Assembly (NCBI GenBank): GCA_947584825.1
Contig: CANPWR010000002.1
Coordinates: forward strand, 1 to 39,353
Direction: 5' to 3'
DNA: 39,353 nucleotides
Origin: an uncultured Clostridia bacterium
GTDB taxonomy: Bacteria > Bacillota > Clostridia > Oscillospirales > Ruminococcaceae
In this document: positions 9,133 through 16,250 of the stretch, piece by piece
How the letters are laid out: every line of letters starts with the position of its first letter
Numbering within the stretch: position 1 is the stretch's first letter
Position numbers and translations under genes: made by a program
The notes under the pieces: generated by a model
What the model was told of the DNA's origin: nothing
The model's input: only the letters and a program-made list of their open reading frames with translations
Database searches by the model: none

Positions 9133-9425
9133 TTTTAATCCTCCTAAATATTTTTCCTAACTTCAAAAATTTCTATTTGCAGACTTAGGATGAATACAGC
9201 AAAGTCGCCTGCTTTTCTTTGCTGAATAAAAATTCCCCACACCTCCAAAATACAAAAAGACGCAGCTATTTTTTGTAATAACTACGTCGTAAATCCAATG
9301 CTAAATTGTAAAAATAATCTGTTAATCATTTTGTGCATGACAAATATAGGTTAGGCTTTTAGATTCCCTTATATATTCTGAAATTAGGCACACATATTTA
9401 ACGCATACTTAAATATTGTATAATT
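9133..9425 (-). promoter_or_regulatory. Long 5' leader of the cysteine protease gene, containing an internal terminator hairpin
   Basis: About 285 bases separate the likely transcription start from the protease ATG. The leader contains a perfect-looking intrinsic terminator (9253-9288). After it comes a hairpin with CAGCAAAG pairing CTTTGCTG (12-base loop), flanked by GAAT and ATTC. A segment GCAG-(GCG)-ACT in that loop and arm could instead pair with AGTCTGC further down, so two folds compete. I could not match it to a known riboswitch class or T-box. It may be an attenuator, or the terminator may serve the upstream transporter gene only. Confidence 0.4.
9253..9288 (-). terminator. Rho-independent terminator between promoter and protease gene
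   Basis: GACGTAGTTATT pairs with AATAGCTGCGTC over 12 positions (two G-U pairs), followed by TTTTT on the minus strand. It lies downstream of the promoter at 9426-9454 and upstream of the protease start, so transcripts from that promoter must pass it. Confidence 0.8.
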
Positions 9426-9454
9426 ATATTAACATATTTCGACAGAGGTGTCAA
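9426..9454 (-). promoter_or_regulatory. Promoter upstream of the protease leader
   Basis: On the minus strand consensus TTGACA (9449-9454) is followed after 17 bp by TAATAT (9426-9431). It lies just past the stop codon of the Gx transporter gene and about 290 bases before the protease ATG. Confidence 0.7.
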
Positions 9455-9471
9455 TAGTTTTTGTAAAAATA

Positions 9472-10008
9472 TTATCTTCTTACTGCCAATAGAGCAGTTG
9501 TCACAACACCTATGACTGTACCCGTAACAATTGCAGACAAAAGCAAAATCGGTGCATAGATAGAAATTGCGGGAGTTCCCGTTGCAATAACCGCAACCGC
9601 AAGCTGACCGGCATTGTGAAAAATAGCCCCTAGAACAGAGGTTATCCAAATTTTCTTTTCACCAAAAACATCCATAGTAAAAGCCATTATTATAAATGCC
9701 ATTATTCCTCCAACAATACTGAAACCAAAGCTTAAAATACTTCCCGCAAAAATGCTGGCAAGAATAATTCTCATGACAAGAATAATAAAAGCTTCTCTTT
9801 TTCCCAAAACCACCATTGCAATAAGCGTTACTATGTTTGAAAAACCGACTTTAACTCCCTGGATCGGTATTGGTGGAAAAGCAGCCTCGACTGTAAAAAG
9901 TATAAGTGAAACGGCGGTAAGTATTGCCATAATTGTAATACTTTTTAGTCCAATACGCCATTGATTTTTAGGCGGTTTAAAAGAGCTTTTATTTTTCAAA
10001 TTAATCAC
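9472..10008 (-). CDS. Gx transporter family membrane protein (EetB-like)
   Basis: This 178-residue integral membrane protein has about five hydrophobic segments. It shows the signature of the family once called heptaprenyl diphosphate synthase component I: GVKVGFSNIVTLIAM (51-65), RIILASIFAGSILSFGFS (80-97) and a loop SVLGAIFHNAGQLAVA (123-138). The family resembles the substrate-binding S components of ECF transporters. Its gene follows a NusG-II domain gene by 85 bases, a pairing known from the eetA-eetB genes of flavin-based extracellular electron transfer in Listeria and relatives. A quinone-precursor or electron-transfer role is therefore plausible, but the other genes of that pathway are not in this window. 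The name 'heptaprenyl diphosphate synthase' should not be taken as its activity. Confidence 0.85.
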   Translation of the reverse strand: MINLKNKSSFKPPKNQWRIGLKSITIMAILTAVSLILFTVEAAFPPIPIQGVKVGFSNIVTLIAMVVLGKREAFIILVMRIILASIFAGSILSFGFSIVGGIMAFIIMAFTMDVFGEKKIWITSVLGAIFHNAGQLAVAVIATGTPAISIYAPILLLSAIVTGTVIGVVTTALLAVRR

Positions 10009-10093
10009 TATACCTTTCGTCGATTTTTGAATATATCCATTATCAGTATTCTGCGATAATTTTATATATAAGTTAAAAACCTAAATCATATCA

Positions 10094-10477
10094 TTATGTT
10101 ACAGCATCAATATCTTGTTCTCCGTCTCTAACTCTTATAACCAGACCGTTCGGAACACATACTATCGGAAGAAGACTGCTGTCGATTTCCCCCTGATGAA
10201 CACAAATCTGGTTTTTACAGTCAGATTCCACAACTGAAATTTTACCGTCTTTGATGCGTATAATGTTGTAACTATCTCCGTTTTTAATTGTAAACTTATC
10301 ATCGTTATCCAAACTTACAGTTCTTACAAGCCTGTTTTTTGAATAAATGCTAGCGGTTTTACCAACTGTCTTCGCCGATCTAATTATAAAAATAATAAGA
10401 ACGGATAAAATAGATAATACCAAAAACAGAATTATCCAAAAAGCATTAGATGTTAAAATCTTTTTAGCATTTTTCAT
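10094..10477 (-). CDS. NusG domain II-containing membrane-anchored protein (EetA-like)
   Basis: The ORF is open further upstream to 10618, but the start at 10477 is preferred because the extension overlaps the promoter at 10526-10554. That gives 127 residues: one transmembrane helix (about 12-33), then a small extracytoplasmic NusG-II beta domain. The domain shows ESDCKNQICVHQGEI (84-98) and PIVCVPNGLVI (104-114). The three cysteines (87, 92, 107) are typical of this family. It forms a two-gene unit with the Gx transporter gene downstream. In Listeria-type loci the matching protein, EetA, is needed for extracellular electron transfer. Despite the domain name it is not a transcription factor. 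The ribosome site (GTGGTGA) is weak. Confidence 0.8.
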   Translation of the reverse strand: MKNAKKILTSNAFWIILFLVLSILSVLIIFIIRSAKTVGKTASIYSKNRLVRTVSLDNDDKFTIKNGDSYNIIRIKDGKISVVESDCKNQICVHQGEIDSSLLPIVCVPNGLVIRVRDGEQDIDAVT

Positions 10478-10525
10478 TTCAATCACCACTTTAAATAGTA
10501 AAACAAAATTACCATATCTGAAAAT

Positions 10526-10554
10526 ATAATACACTTTTATTTTACATAGGTCAA
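10526..10554 (-). promoter_or_regulatory. Sigma-A-type promoter of the NusG-II/Gx transporter pair
   Basis: On the minus strand TTGACC (10549-10554) and TATTAT (10526-10531) are 17 bp apart, about 50 bases before the preferred start at 10477. It lies inside the longer open frame and so argues against the upstream start. Confidence 0.7.
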
Positions 10555-10605
10555 TAAAGCATAGAAAAATATCTAATAAAATATACAAATTTATTTCAAA
10601 TATAC

Positions 10606-10634
10606 TTGATTTTCTCATAGAAATATGCTAAAAT
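10606..10634 (+). promoter_or_regulatory. Possible distal promoter toward murA
   Basis: TTGATT (10606-10611), 17 bp and TAAAAT (10629-10634) are read on the plus strand, about 250 bases before the murA start. The stretch between here and the proximal promoter is AT-rich and holds a GTGAAAT...ATTTCAC inverted repeat; nothing else is evident in it. Confidence 0.35.
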
Positions 10635-10780
10635 ATTGTAGGTATTATTAATTATACTACTACATATTGTGAAATACTGTTAATATAGTAACAAAAAGTG
10701 GCATTTCACTTAATTTTCACTAAAAAACCTAACTTTTTACTTAGCATTTTTGACACTTAGTAGAAATTACAATATTTTCA

Positions 10781-10809
10781 TTGATTTTTATTTTTATAAC
10801 TGATATAAT
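10781..10809 (+). promoter_or_regulatory. Proximal sigma-A promoter of murA
   Basis: TTGATT (10781-10786), a 17-bp spacer and consensus TATAAT (10804-10809) precede the murA start by about 75 bases. Confidence 0.7.
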
Positions 10810-10882
10810 TGATAAGATGTGTTATGGCAAAGAATAGATAGATAGAGAATCTTTGCAAATAGAACTTAAGGAGCGAATAAAT

Positions 10883-12163
10883 TTGGATAAGTATGTAATA
10901 AAGGGCGGCACACCGCTTAGAGGCGAAGTTGTCGTAAGCGGAGCAAAGAATGCTGCAGTGGCACTTGTTGCTGCAACTATTCTATGTGACGAACCTTGTA
11001 TACTGGAAAACGTCCCTGAAATAAGTGATATATCGATCTGCATAAAGATTTTAAAGGAAATGGGTGCAGACGTTAAAATATTAGGTAAAAACACAGTTAA
11101 ATTTGACACAACACGAATGACGAGTCCTGTTGTTCCGTACGAGTTAGCACGTTCTATGAGAGCGTCGAGTTATTTTCTCGGAACACTTCTCGGAAGATTT
11201 CACGAAGCATATGTGCCTCTTCCAGGAGGATGTGATTTGGGCGACAGACCTATCGATCAGCACTTGAAAGCATTTGCCTGTTTAGGAGCTGATTACGCAA
11301 TTGAAAGCGGAACAGTACATTTAAAAACCAATGCTCTTATCGGAAATCAGATTTACTTTGATTTCATAACAGTTGGTGCAACAATTAATGCGATATTTGC
11401 CGCTGTAAAGACAAGAGGTCTAACAATCATAGAGAATGCAGCTAAAGAACCTCATATTGTTGACCTTGCAAACTTCTTAAACTCAATGGGTGCTGACATA
11501 CGCGGTGCCGGCACTGACGTAATAAAAATTCGCGGCGTTGATTATTTAAAGGGAATAACCTACGCTATAATCCCCGACCAGATTGAAGCAGGAACATATA
11601 TGGTCGCAGCCGCCGCAACAAAAGGTAATGTTCTTATCAAAAATGTTATCCCTAAGCATTTGGAATCAATAACAGCTAAACTACGCAAAGTTGGAGTTAC
11701 CGTTGAAGAATTTGACGAAAGCATTCGTGTATCGGTTGACGGACCTATCATGAAAACCAGCTTAAAAACAATGCCTCATCCGGGATTTCCTACAGATATG
11801 CAGCCGCAGTTTTCAACATTACTTACGCTTGCATACGGAACTAGTATTGTAACGGATGATATTTTTGATAATCGCTTCAGATATGTTGCCGAACTCAGAA
11901 GAATGGGTGCAGATATTTCGGTTGACGGAACTGTAGCAGTCATTCAGGGTGTCGGAAAGCTGACAGGCGCTCCGGTTAAGGCAACTGACCTCAGAGCAGG
12001 TGCTGCACTAGTTATTGCCGGACTTGCCGCTGAGGGTGTCACAGAGATTGACGACATTTATCATATTGAAAGAGGATATGAAGCTATTGATGAAAAGTTC
12101 AGAGCGTTAGGTGCTGACATCAAACGAGTTTATTATCCTGAGCCTATAGTAATGACTAGCTGA
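10883..12163 (+). CDS. murA: UDP-N-acetylglucosamine 1-carboxyvinyltransferase
   Basis: MurA transfers enolpyruvate from PEP to UDP-GlcNAc, the first committed step of peptidoglycan synthesis, in the cytoplasm. I place the start at the TTG codon at 10883: an AAGGAG site lies 9 bases before it, and the protein then begins MDKYVIKGG as MurA proteins usually do. An in-frame TTG at 10853 would add ten residues but has no such site. The resulting 426 residues match the family length. Lys22-Asn23 in SGAKNAA are the conserved substrate-contact residues. Cys117 in PLPGGCDLGDRP is the active-site cysteine, so the enzyme should be of the fosfomycin-sensitive type (inferred from this residue). PTDMQPQ near the C-terminal half is also typical. 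A terminator follows directly. Confidence 0.96.
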   Translation: MDKYVIKGGTPLRGEVVVSGAKNAAVALVAATILCDEPCILENVPEISDISICIKILKEMGADVKILGKNTVKFDTTRMTSPVVPYELARSMRASSYFLGTLLGRFHEAYVPLPGGCDLGDRPIDQHLKAFACLGADYAIESGTVHLKTNALIGNQIYFDFITVGATINAIFAAVKTRGLTIIENAAKEPHIVDLANFLNSMGADIRGAGTDVIKIRGVDYLKGITYAIIPDQIEAGTYMVAAAATKGNVLIKNVIPKHLESITAKLRKVGVTVEEFDESIRVSVDGPIMKTSLKTMPHPGFPTDMQPQFSTLLTLAYGTSIVTDDIFDNRFRYVAELRRMGADISVDGTVAVIQGVGKLTGAPVKATDLRAGAALVIAGLAAEGVTEIDDIYHIERGYEAIDEKFRALGADIKRVYYPEPIVMTS

Positions 12164-12176
12164 CTTAACAAAATCC

Positions 12177-12203
12177 AAGGCGACAGTAAAAGTCGCCTTT
12201 TAT
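12177..12203 (+). terminator. Terminator after murA
   Basis: AAGGCGAC and GTCGCCTT form an 8-bp stem with a 7-base loop, followed by TTTATTT. The next gene starts only about 35 bases later, so it depends on read-through or a promoter within this short gap. Confidence 0.8.
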
Positions 12204-12236
12204 TTATGTTTATTAAAAACCGAAAGGAGCTTTTTA

Positions 12237-13031
12237 ATGGCAAGAATTTATCCCCTATTTTCTTCCAGCAAAGGTAACGCAACCTTTATCGGAAATAAAA
12301 AGAGCGGAATATTAATAGATTCAGGCGTAAGCTGCAAAATGCTTACTCAGGCACTTCTTGATAACGGACTTAGTCCTACTGCAGTTCAGGGGATTTTTAT
12401 AACTCATGAACACTCCGATCACATAAAGGGACTGAAAATTTTCACTAAAAATTATCACACACCAGTTTATGCAGGAGATAAAAATCTTGATTTTTTAATA
12501 TCAGCCGACTATATTTCTCCTAACTCAAGAGTTGAAGAGATAGGCGTGGATGACGATAAACCCGTTGAATGCGGAGGGTATCAGATTTATGCTTTTTCCA
12601 CTCCTCACGACACAAGGCAAAGCAACGGATACAGAATAAACACCCCAGACAATAAAACAATTACGATCTGTACTGATTTAGGCGAGGTCACTGAAAATGT
12701 ACATAAAAATGTCTGCGGCTCCGATCTTGTTCTTTTTGAAGCTAACTATGATGAGCTTATGCTTAAAAACGGAAGTTATCCGTATATGCTAAAAAAGAGA
12801 ATTGCATCAAATCACGGACACTTGTCAAACGACGCAAGCGGAGCAGAAATTGAAAACCTGCTAAACACCGGAACAACACGAATAATTTTAGGACATCTCA
12901 GTCAACAGAACAACACTCCTGTTAAAGCCAGAGAAACTATAGAAAATCGGCTATCCGGGTTCAAATCCGGAGTAGACTACATACTTAAAGTAGCACCAGT
13001 TTTCAATGAAGGCGAGGTTGTTACGCTATGA
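12237..13031 (+). CDS. yycJ: MBL-fold metallohydrolase, YycJ/WalJ family
   Basis: This 264-residue protein has a metallo-beta-lactamase fold. FITHEHSDHIKG carries the metal-binding HxHxDH set (His57, His59, Asp61, His62), and the start LFSSSKGNATFIG is characteristic of the YycJ/WalJ branch. Later elements are CTDLGEVTENV, LFEANYDELML and IILGHLSQQNN. In Bacillus the homologue is linked to the WalRK cell-wall regulon and lies near rlmH. Here the stop codon overlaps the start of rlmH (ATGA), which supports the identity and indicates coupled translation. Its biochemical substrate is unclear; nuclease activity on DNA has been considered for the family. The ribosome site is GAAAGGAG. Confidence 0.9.
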   Translation: MARIYPLFSSSKGNATFIGNKKSGILIDSGVSCKMLTQALLDNGLSPTAVQGIFITHEHSDHIKGLKIFTKNYHTPVYAGDKNLDFLISADYISPNSRVEEIGVDDDKPVECGGYQIYAFSTPHDTRQSNGYRINTPDNKTITICTDLGEVTENVHKNVCGSDLVLFEANYDELMLKNGSYPYMLKKRIASNHGHLSNDASGAEIENLLNTGTTRIILGHLSQQNNTPVKARETIENRLSGFKSGVDYILKVAPVFNEGEVVTL

Positions 13032-13513
13032 TGAGCATTAATATTATTGCCGTAGGAAAGCTTAAAGAAGAATATCTGCGAAATGCGTCATCTGAATATT
13101 CAAAAAGGCTGTCAGGCTTTTGTAGACTTAATATTACAGAACTTCCGGAGAGCCGGCTCTCTGACAATCCGAGTGAAAAGGAAATTCAAATTGCCCTTTC
13201 AAACGAAGCAAGACTAATAGAGGAACAAATTAATAAAAAACCGGCACTGAACATAGCTATGTGTATAGAGGGAAAACAGCTTTCAAGCGAGGAATTATCA
13301 CGAAAAATAGTTGACGCAGGTATAAACGGAAAAAGTACAATAAATTTCATTATAGGCTCAAGCTTTGGCATATCCCCGAAGATAAAGTCAAAAGCAGATT
13401 TTAAGCTGTCGATGTCTAGAATGACTTTTCCCCATCAGCTTGCAAGAATACTTCTGCTTGAACAAATTTATAGGTCATTTCAGATTTCCGGCGGAGGTAA
13501 ATATCACAAATAG
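13028..13513 (+). CDS. rlmH: 23S rRNA (pseudouridine-1915-N3)-methyltransferase
   Basis: RlmH methylates pseudouridine 1915 in helix 69 of 23S rRNA using SAM, acting on assembled 70S ribosomes. The 161 residues match the family length of about 155-160. The knotted SPOUT fold is recognisable from IIGSSFGIS (about 113-121), which lines the SAM pocket, and the C-terminus ISGGGKYHK, which is almost invariant. The stretch LSMSRMTFPHQLARILLLEQ is also diagnostic. The start overlaps the stop of the upstream MBL gene; two consecutive ATG codons (13028, 13031) are possible, with a GAGG site upstream. Confidence 0.96.
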   Translation: MMSINIIAVGKLKEEYLRNASSEYSKRLSGFCRLNITELPESRLSDNPSEKEIQIALSNEARLIEEQINKKPALNIAMCIEGKQLSSEELSRKIVDAGINGKSTINFIIGSSFGISPKIKSKADFKLSMSRMTFPHQLARILLLEQIYRSFQISGGGKYHK

Positions 13514-13550
13514 AAAGACTATCCGAATTAATTTTCAGATAGTCTTTTTA
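13514..13550. terminator. Terminator between rlmH and the convergent lipoprotein gene
   Basis: AAAGACTATC and GATAGTCTTT form a perfect 10-bp stem with a 14-base loop and a T tract on the plus strand. It lies between convergent genes; the minus strand lacks a long T run, so it mainly serves rlmH. Confidence 0.85.
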
Positions 13551-13571
13551 TTTGTTTATAATTATTAATCG

Positions 13572-15044
13572 TTACTGTGAATTTTGACCTGCTGTATACT
13601 CGTTATGAATTTCTTCAATTTTTGATGGAGTGTACTTCTTAAATGCTTTATCATTCTTTTTTATTTTGAAGTTTTTCTGCCAACTCTTTATAAGCTCATC
13701 ATACTCATCGTACTTCATCTCTGTAAGAATATTCTCATAATTGTCGCCATCGACTAAATAGTCGCTTCTCTCTGTAGGATCGTACTTAACTATTACATAG
13801 TAGTTATTATCGTCCTTATAAAGAACAGGCTTGTTGAACTTTTTAATGCTATTTTTTATATACTTTGACAGATCGCTGGCAGATTCTTCTTCAATCATAC
13901 TCAGCATATTTTCATTTGTATTGAATTTAGCAAATAAAGATGTTTCAGCAGTAATTGCCTGCTCAAAATCAAATACACTTGTTAAGCTTGAATCAGAATA
14001 CCAATTATCAAATGTATAGAAATCTCTTACCGGATCCTCAGGTCTTACTGCCTTTTCACCGCTGTTGATTATCTGTGGCTTTTGAGGCGTATCCTCTCCG
14101 TATTCTTCACCGTTCTGATTGTAAAAATGAACGTGAATTTCCTTTGGCTCGTCTACAGCACTCGTTGTTGTTTGCTGAGCTTCGCTTGAATCCATACTGC
14201 CCTCTGCAACAGTTGTTGTTTCGGTTGTTGCAGTGGTAGCAGTGGTAGCAGCGGTTGTAGGCTCCTGAGTTTCAGCGTTGTATTGAGAAATAACCTGATC
14301 GAAATTATCGTTTTTCTCAGCCAATTTTAAATATTTATCGGCAATTGACTTAGCTTGCTTGTCGGCTTTCTTTGAAGCTTTTGTCTGCTCCTCTGGAGAC
14401 TGAGTTGTAGTAGCTTCATTTGAAGTCGAAGTGCTTGCAGCAGTTGTAGCCTCAGTTGTTCTCGGAATAGAAATCATCTTATATCTTACATAATTGTCTT
14501 TAAGATAATTTTTAATGTCGTCATTAGAAACTGCCTTTTCTCCGCCTAATCCATAATAATGATAGAATATAAGCTGCTTTTGCTTTTCAGCCGTGAAATA
14601 CTTAGTTACAGAATCCTTAGATATACCCTGCTCTGACAAATATTCCTCTGTCATACTCTCCATATAATTTTTTACGGCAGAGTTAATTTCTTCGTTATCT
14701 TTTGCCGAGAACTCAAGTCCTAGTTTTTCAAACTGCTTGTCCACAGCAACTAGATCAAGAGTCTGCTCATAAGCATAATCAGGTAAATAATCCCCTAGCT
14801 TAACCTTTTTTCCCTCATCATTTTCAATTTCCTGACCCAAATAGTTTGCTGAAGTAGCTGCTCCTGAACCGCTAAGTGAATATGTTTGCTCAGTATATTC
14901 AGAAAGCATATAATTAATATAAATTCCTGCATTGACTTCAACACCGTCAACAGTCATAATTTTGCTCATATCTGAACATCCAGCCATTGAAACAGCCATT
15001 ATTGATGCAACTGAAAAAGCTGCAATTTTCCTTAATTTAGACAT
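13572..15044 (-). CDS. PrsA/SurA-like foldase lipoprotein with an InlB-type repeat inserted in the parvulin region
   Basis: This 490-residue protein has a lipoprotein signal (MSMAGC, Cys23). The N-terminal helical part (about 30-180) resembles the chaperone lobe of SurA/PrsA. VRYKMISIPRTTE (186-198) and ADKQAKSIADKYLKLAEKNDNFDQVISQYNAE (227-258) match the first strand and helix of a parvulin prolyl isomerase. They are separated by a Thr/Ser-rich insert, and the domain then stops. In place of its second half are another Thr-rich linker and an InlB B-repeat-like domain (about 302-375: VHFYNQNGE, FDNWYSDSS). A C-terminal helical/strand segment (380-475) with YYVIVKYD may be the end of the foldase. 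It probably binds or folds exported proteins, but prolyl isomerase activity is doubtful. A strong promoter lies upstream. Confidence 0.75.
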   Translation of the reverse strand: MSKLRKIAAFSVASIMAVSMAGCSDMSKIMTVDGVEVNAGIYINYMLSEYTEQTYSLSGSGAATSANYLGQEIENDEGKKVKLGDYLPDYAYEQTLDLVAVDKQFEKLGLEFSAKDNEEINSAVKNYMESMTEEYLSEQGISKDSVTKYFTAEKQKQLIFYHYYGLGGEKAVSNDDIKNYLKDNYVRYKMISIPRTTEATTAASTSTSNEATTTQSPEEQTKASKKADKQAKSIADKYLKLAEKNDNFDQVISQYNAETQEPTTAATTATTATTETTTVAEGSMDSSEAQQTTTSAVDEPKEIHVHFYNQNGEEYGEDTPQKPQIINSGEKAVRPEDPVRDFYTFDNWYSDSSLTSVFDFEQAITAETSLFAKFNTNENMLSMIEEESASDLSKYIKNSIKKFNKPVLYKDDNNYYVIVKYDPTERSDYLVDGDNYENILTEMKYDEYDELIKSWQKNFKIKKNDKAFKKYTPSKIEEIHNEYTAGQNSQ

Positions 15045-15187
15045 TACTTTGCCCCCTGTTTATAAATAATTATGTAAATAATAAACCGTTCAAAAAGGGT
15101 TTTCCGCCGATGAAAACGACCTATACCCCCAGTTTAACTTGAATGGAATCCGCTTAAAATACAAACGGTAAATTTAACAACGATAGT

Positions 15188-15216
15188 ATTATAAACGATT
15201 TTTCAAATAAAGTCAA
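15188..15216 (-). promoter_or_regulatory. Strong sigma-A promoter of the PrsA-like lipoprotein gene
   Basis: On the minus strand TTGACT (15211-15216), a 17-bp spacer and consensus TATAAT (15188-15193). The leader is about 140 bases long, with an AGGGGGC ribosome site before the start codon; no clear structure was identified in the leader. Confidence 0.75.
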
Positions 15217-15282
15217 GTGTTTGCATTTACATATTATGTAGAATGTTTATATTAAGCAAATACTATCATTGTTTTGATAACT

Positions 15283-16203
15283 TCAAACCAGTATATCATT
15301 TTCAGAAGTATTCTCCTTCACCTCTTTTGCTTCAGAAACACTTTTGTCAACAGGCCCTTCGGCGTTTGACTTTATTTCACCCCATGTAGTAAGATAAACC
15401 TTTGTGAACTTTATATCGTCAAGCGGCTGATAATCGTCGTCGTCAATGTCCTTTACCTCTGCGCTTAGAATTTTATTATATGTTTCCCAGCCATCGCAGA
15501 CTTGTCCGAAAATCGTATACTGCTGTGACGCTTCAGGAACTCCGCCATAGCTGCAAAGCTTATCAGAGAGCTCATTATATACACTCTCCAATGAAGAGTC
15601 AACATTTTCACTGTTCTTCACTTCATCCTTCTTTTTATCGCTTGTTATAGAATTTCCAAAGAACATCACACTGCTGCCTGCAACATTTTTCTTCCAAAAC
15701 AACAAGCCGTCAGTGCCGACAAACGAACCAAGCGCACCCTTGAATGTCCACATATTCGGACTTATTTCCGCATCAATAGTTTCGGTATTCGTATTATCAG
15801 TCGTCTCGCCGTTAGCAGTTTTAGCTCCTCCTGTAAAATACAGATGGTCTCCTTTGTTATCCTTTTCATTACCTGAAACTACCCCGAACACATAAGTATC
15901 GTTATAGTATCCGTTCTCAACTAACTTTTTATAATACTTAACATAATTCGGTGCCTCATCCTCAAACAGCACGGCCTTGAAAGTACCCAGAGTTGTCTCA
16001 TAAACTACGACGTCTAGGTCATCTGAATAATCCTCATACTGCACAAACCTTACATTTTCATACTTATTATCGTCGCTTTTGTTAAAAGTAAGAAATATCA
16101 ATAAAGCCACTAAAAAAACTATGGCAATTAAAGAAAACTTAAAGTATTTTACAAATGCAGGACTATGCATAGGATTTGCTTTTTTACCGCCATGATCTGA
16201 CAT
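15283..16203 (-). CDS. Membrane-anchored cyclophilin-type peptidylprolyl isomerase-like protein
   Basis: The 306-residue protein has one transmembrane helix (about 21-41) and an outer cyclophilin-like domain. Family traces are VVYETTLGTFKAVLFEDEAPNYV (67-88), ENGYYNDTYVFGVVSG (96-111), WTFKGALGSF, SVMFFGNS (178-185) and YTIFGQVCDGWETYNKI (229-245). The usual active-site signature FHR..., followed by QGGDP, is not present: the matching segment reads YVFGVVSGNEKDNKGD, so the catalytic arginine appears to be lost. It may be a binding or structural relative rather than an enzyme. The gene follows cysS by 47 bases, so it is probably the last gene of the cysE-cysS unit. Its ribosome site is AAGGA. 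Confidence 0.8.
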   Translation of the reverse strand: MSDHGGKKANPMHSPAFVKYFKFSLIAIVFLVALLIFLTFNKSDDNKYENVRFVQYEDYSDDLDVVVYETTLGTFKAVLFEDEAPNYVKYYKKLVENGYYNDTYVFGVVSGNEKDNKGDHLYFTGGAKTANGETTDNTNTETIDAEISPNMWTFKGALGSFVGTDGLLFWKKNVAGSSVMFFGNSITSDKKKDEVKNSENVDSSLESVYNELSDKLCSYGGVPEASQQYTIFGQVCDGWETYNKILSAEVKDIDDDDYQPLDDIKFTKVYLTTWGEIKSNAEGPVDKSVSEAKEVKENTSENDILV

Positions 16204-16250
16204 TTTACACCATTCCTTCTTTTGAAAAATCTATCAACGTCACCGTTAAT

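Noticed and set aside
9133..9425. c-di-GMP riboswitch or T-box in the protease leader
   Set aside because: The conserved GCAAACC/GAAA/GACGCAAAGC elements of c-di-GMP-I and the TGGNACC core of T-boxes are absent.
10478..10618. Longer N-terminus for the NusG-II protein (start at 10618)
   Set aside because: The extension would overlap a good promoter (10526-10554) and lacks a ribosome site; the internal ATG directly precedes the membrane helix.
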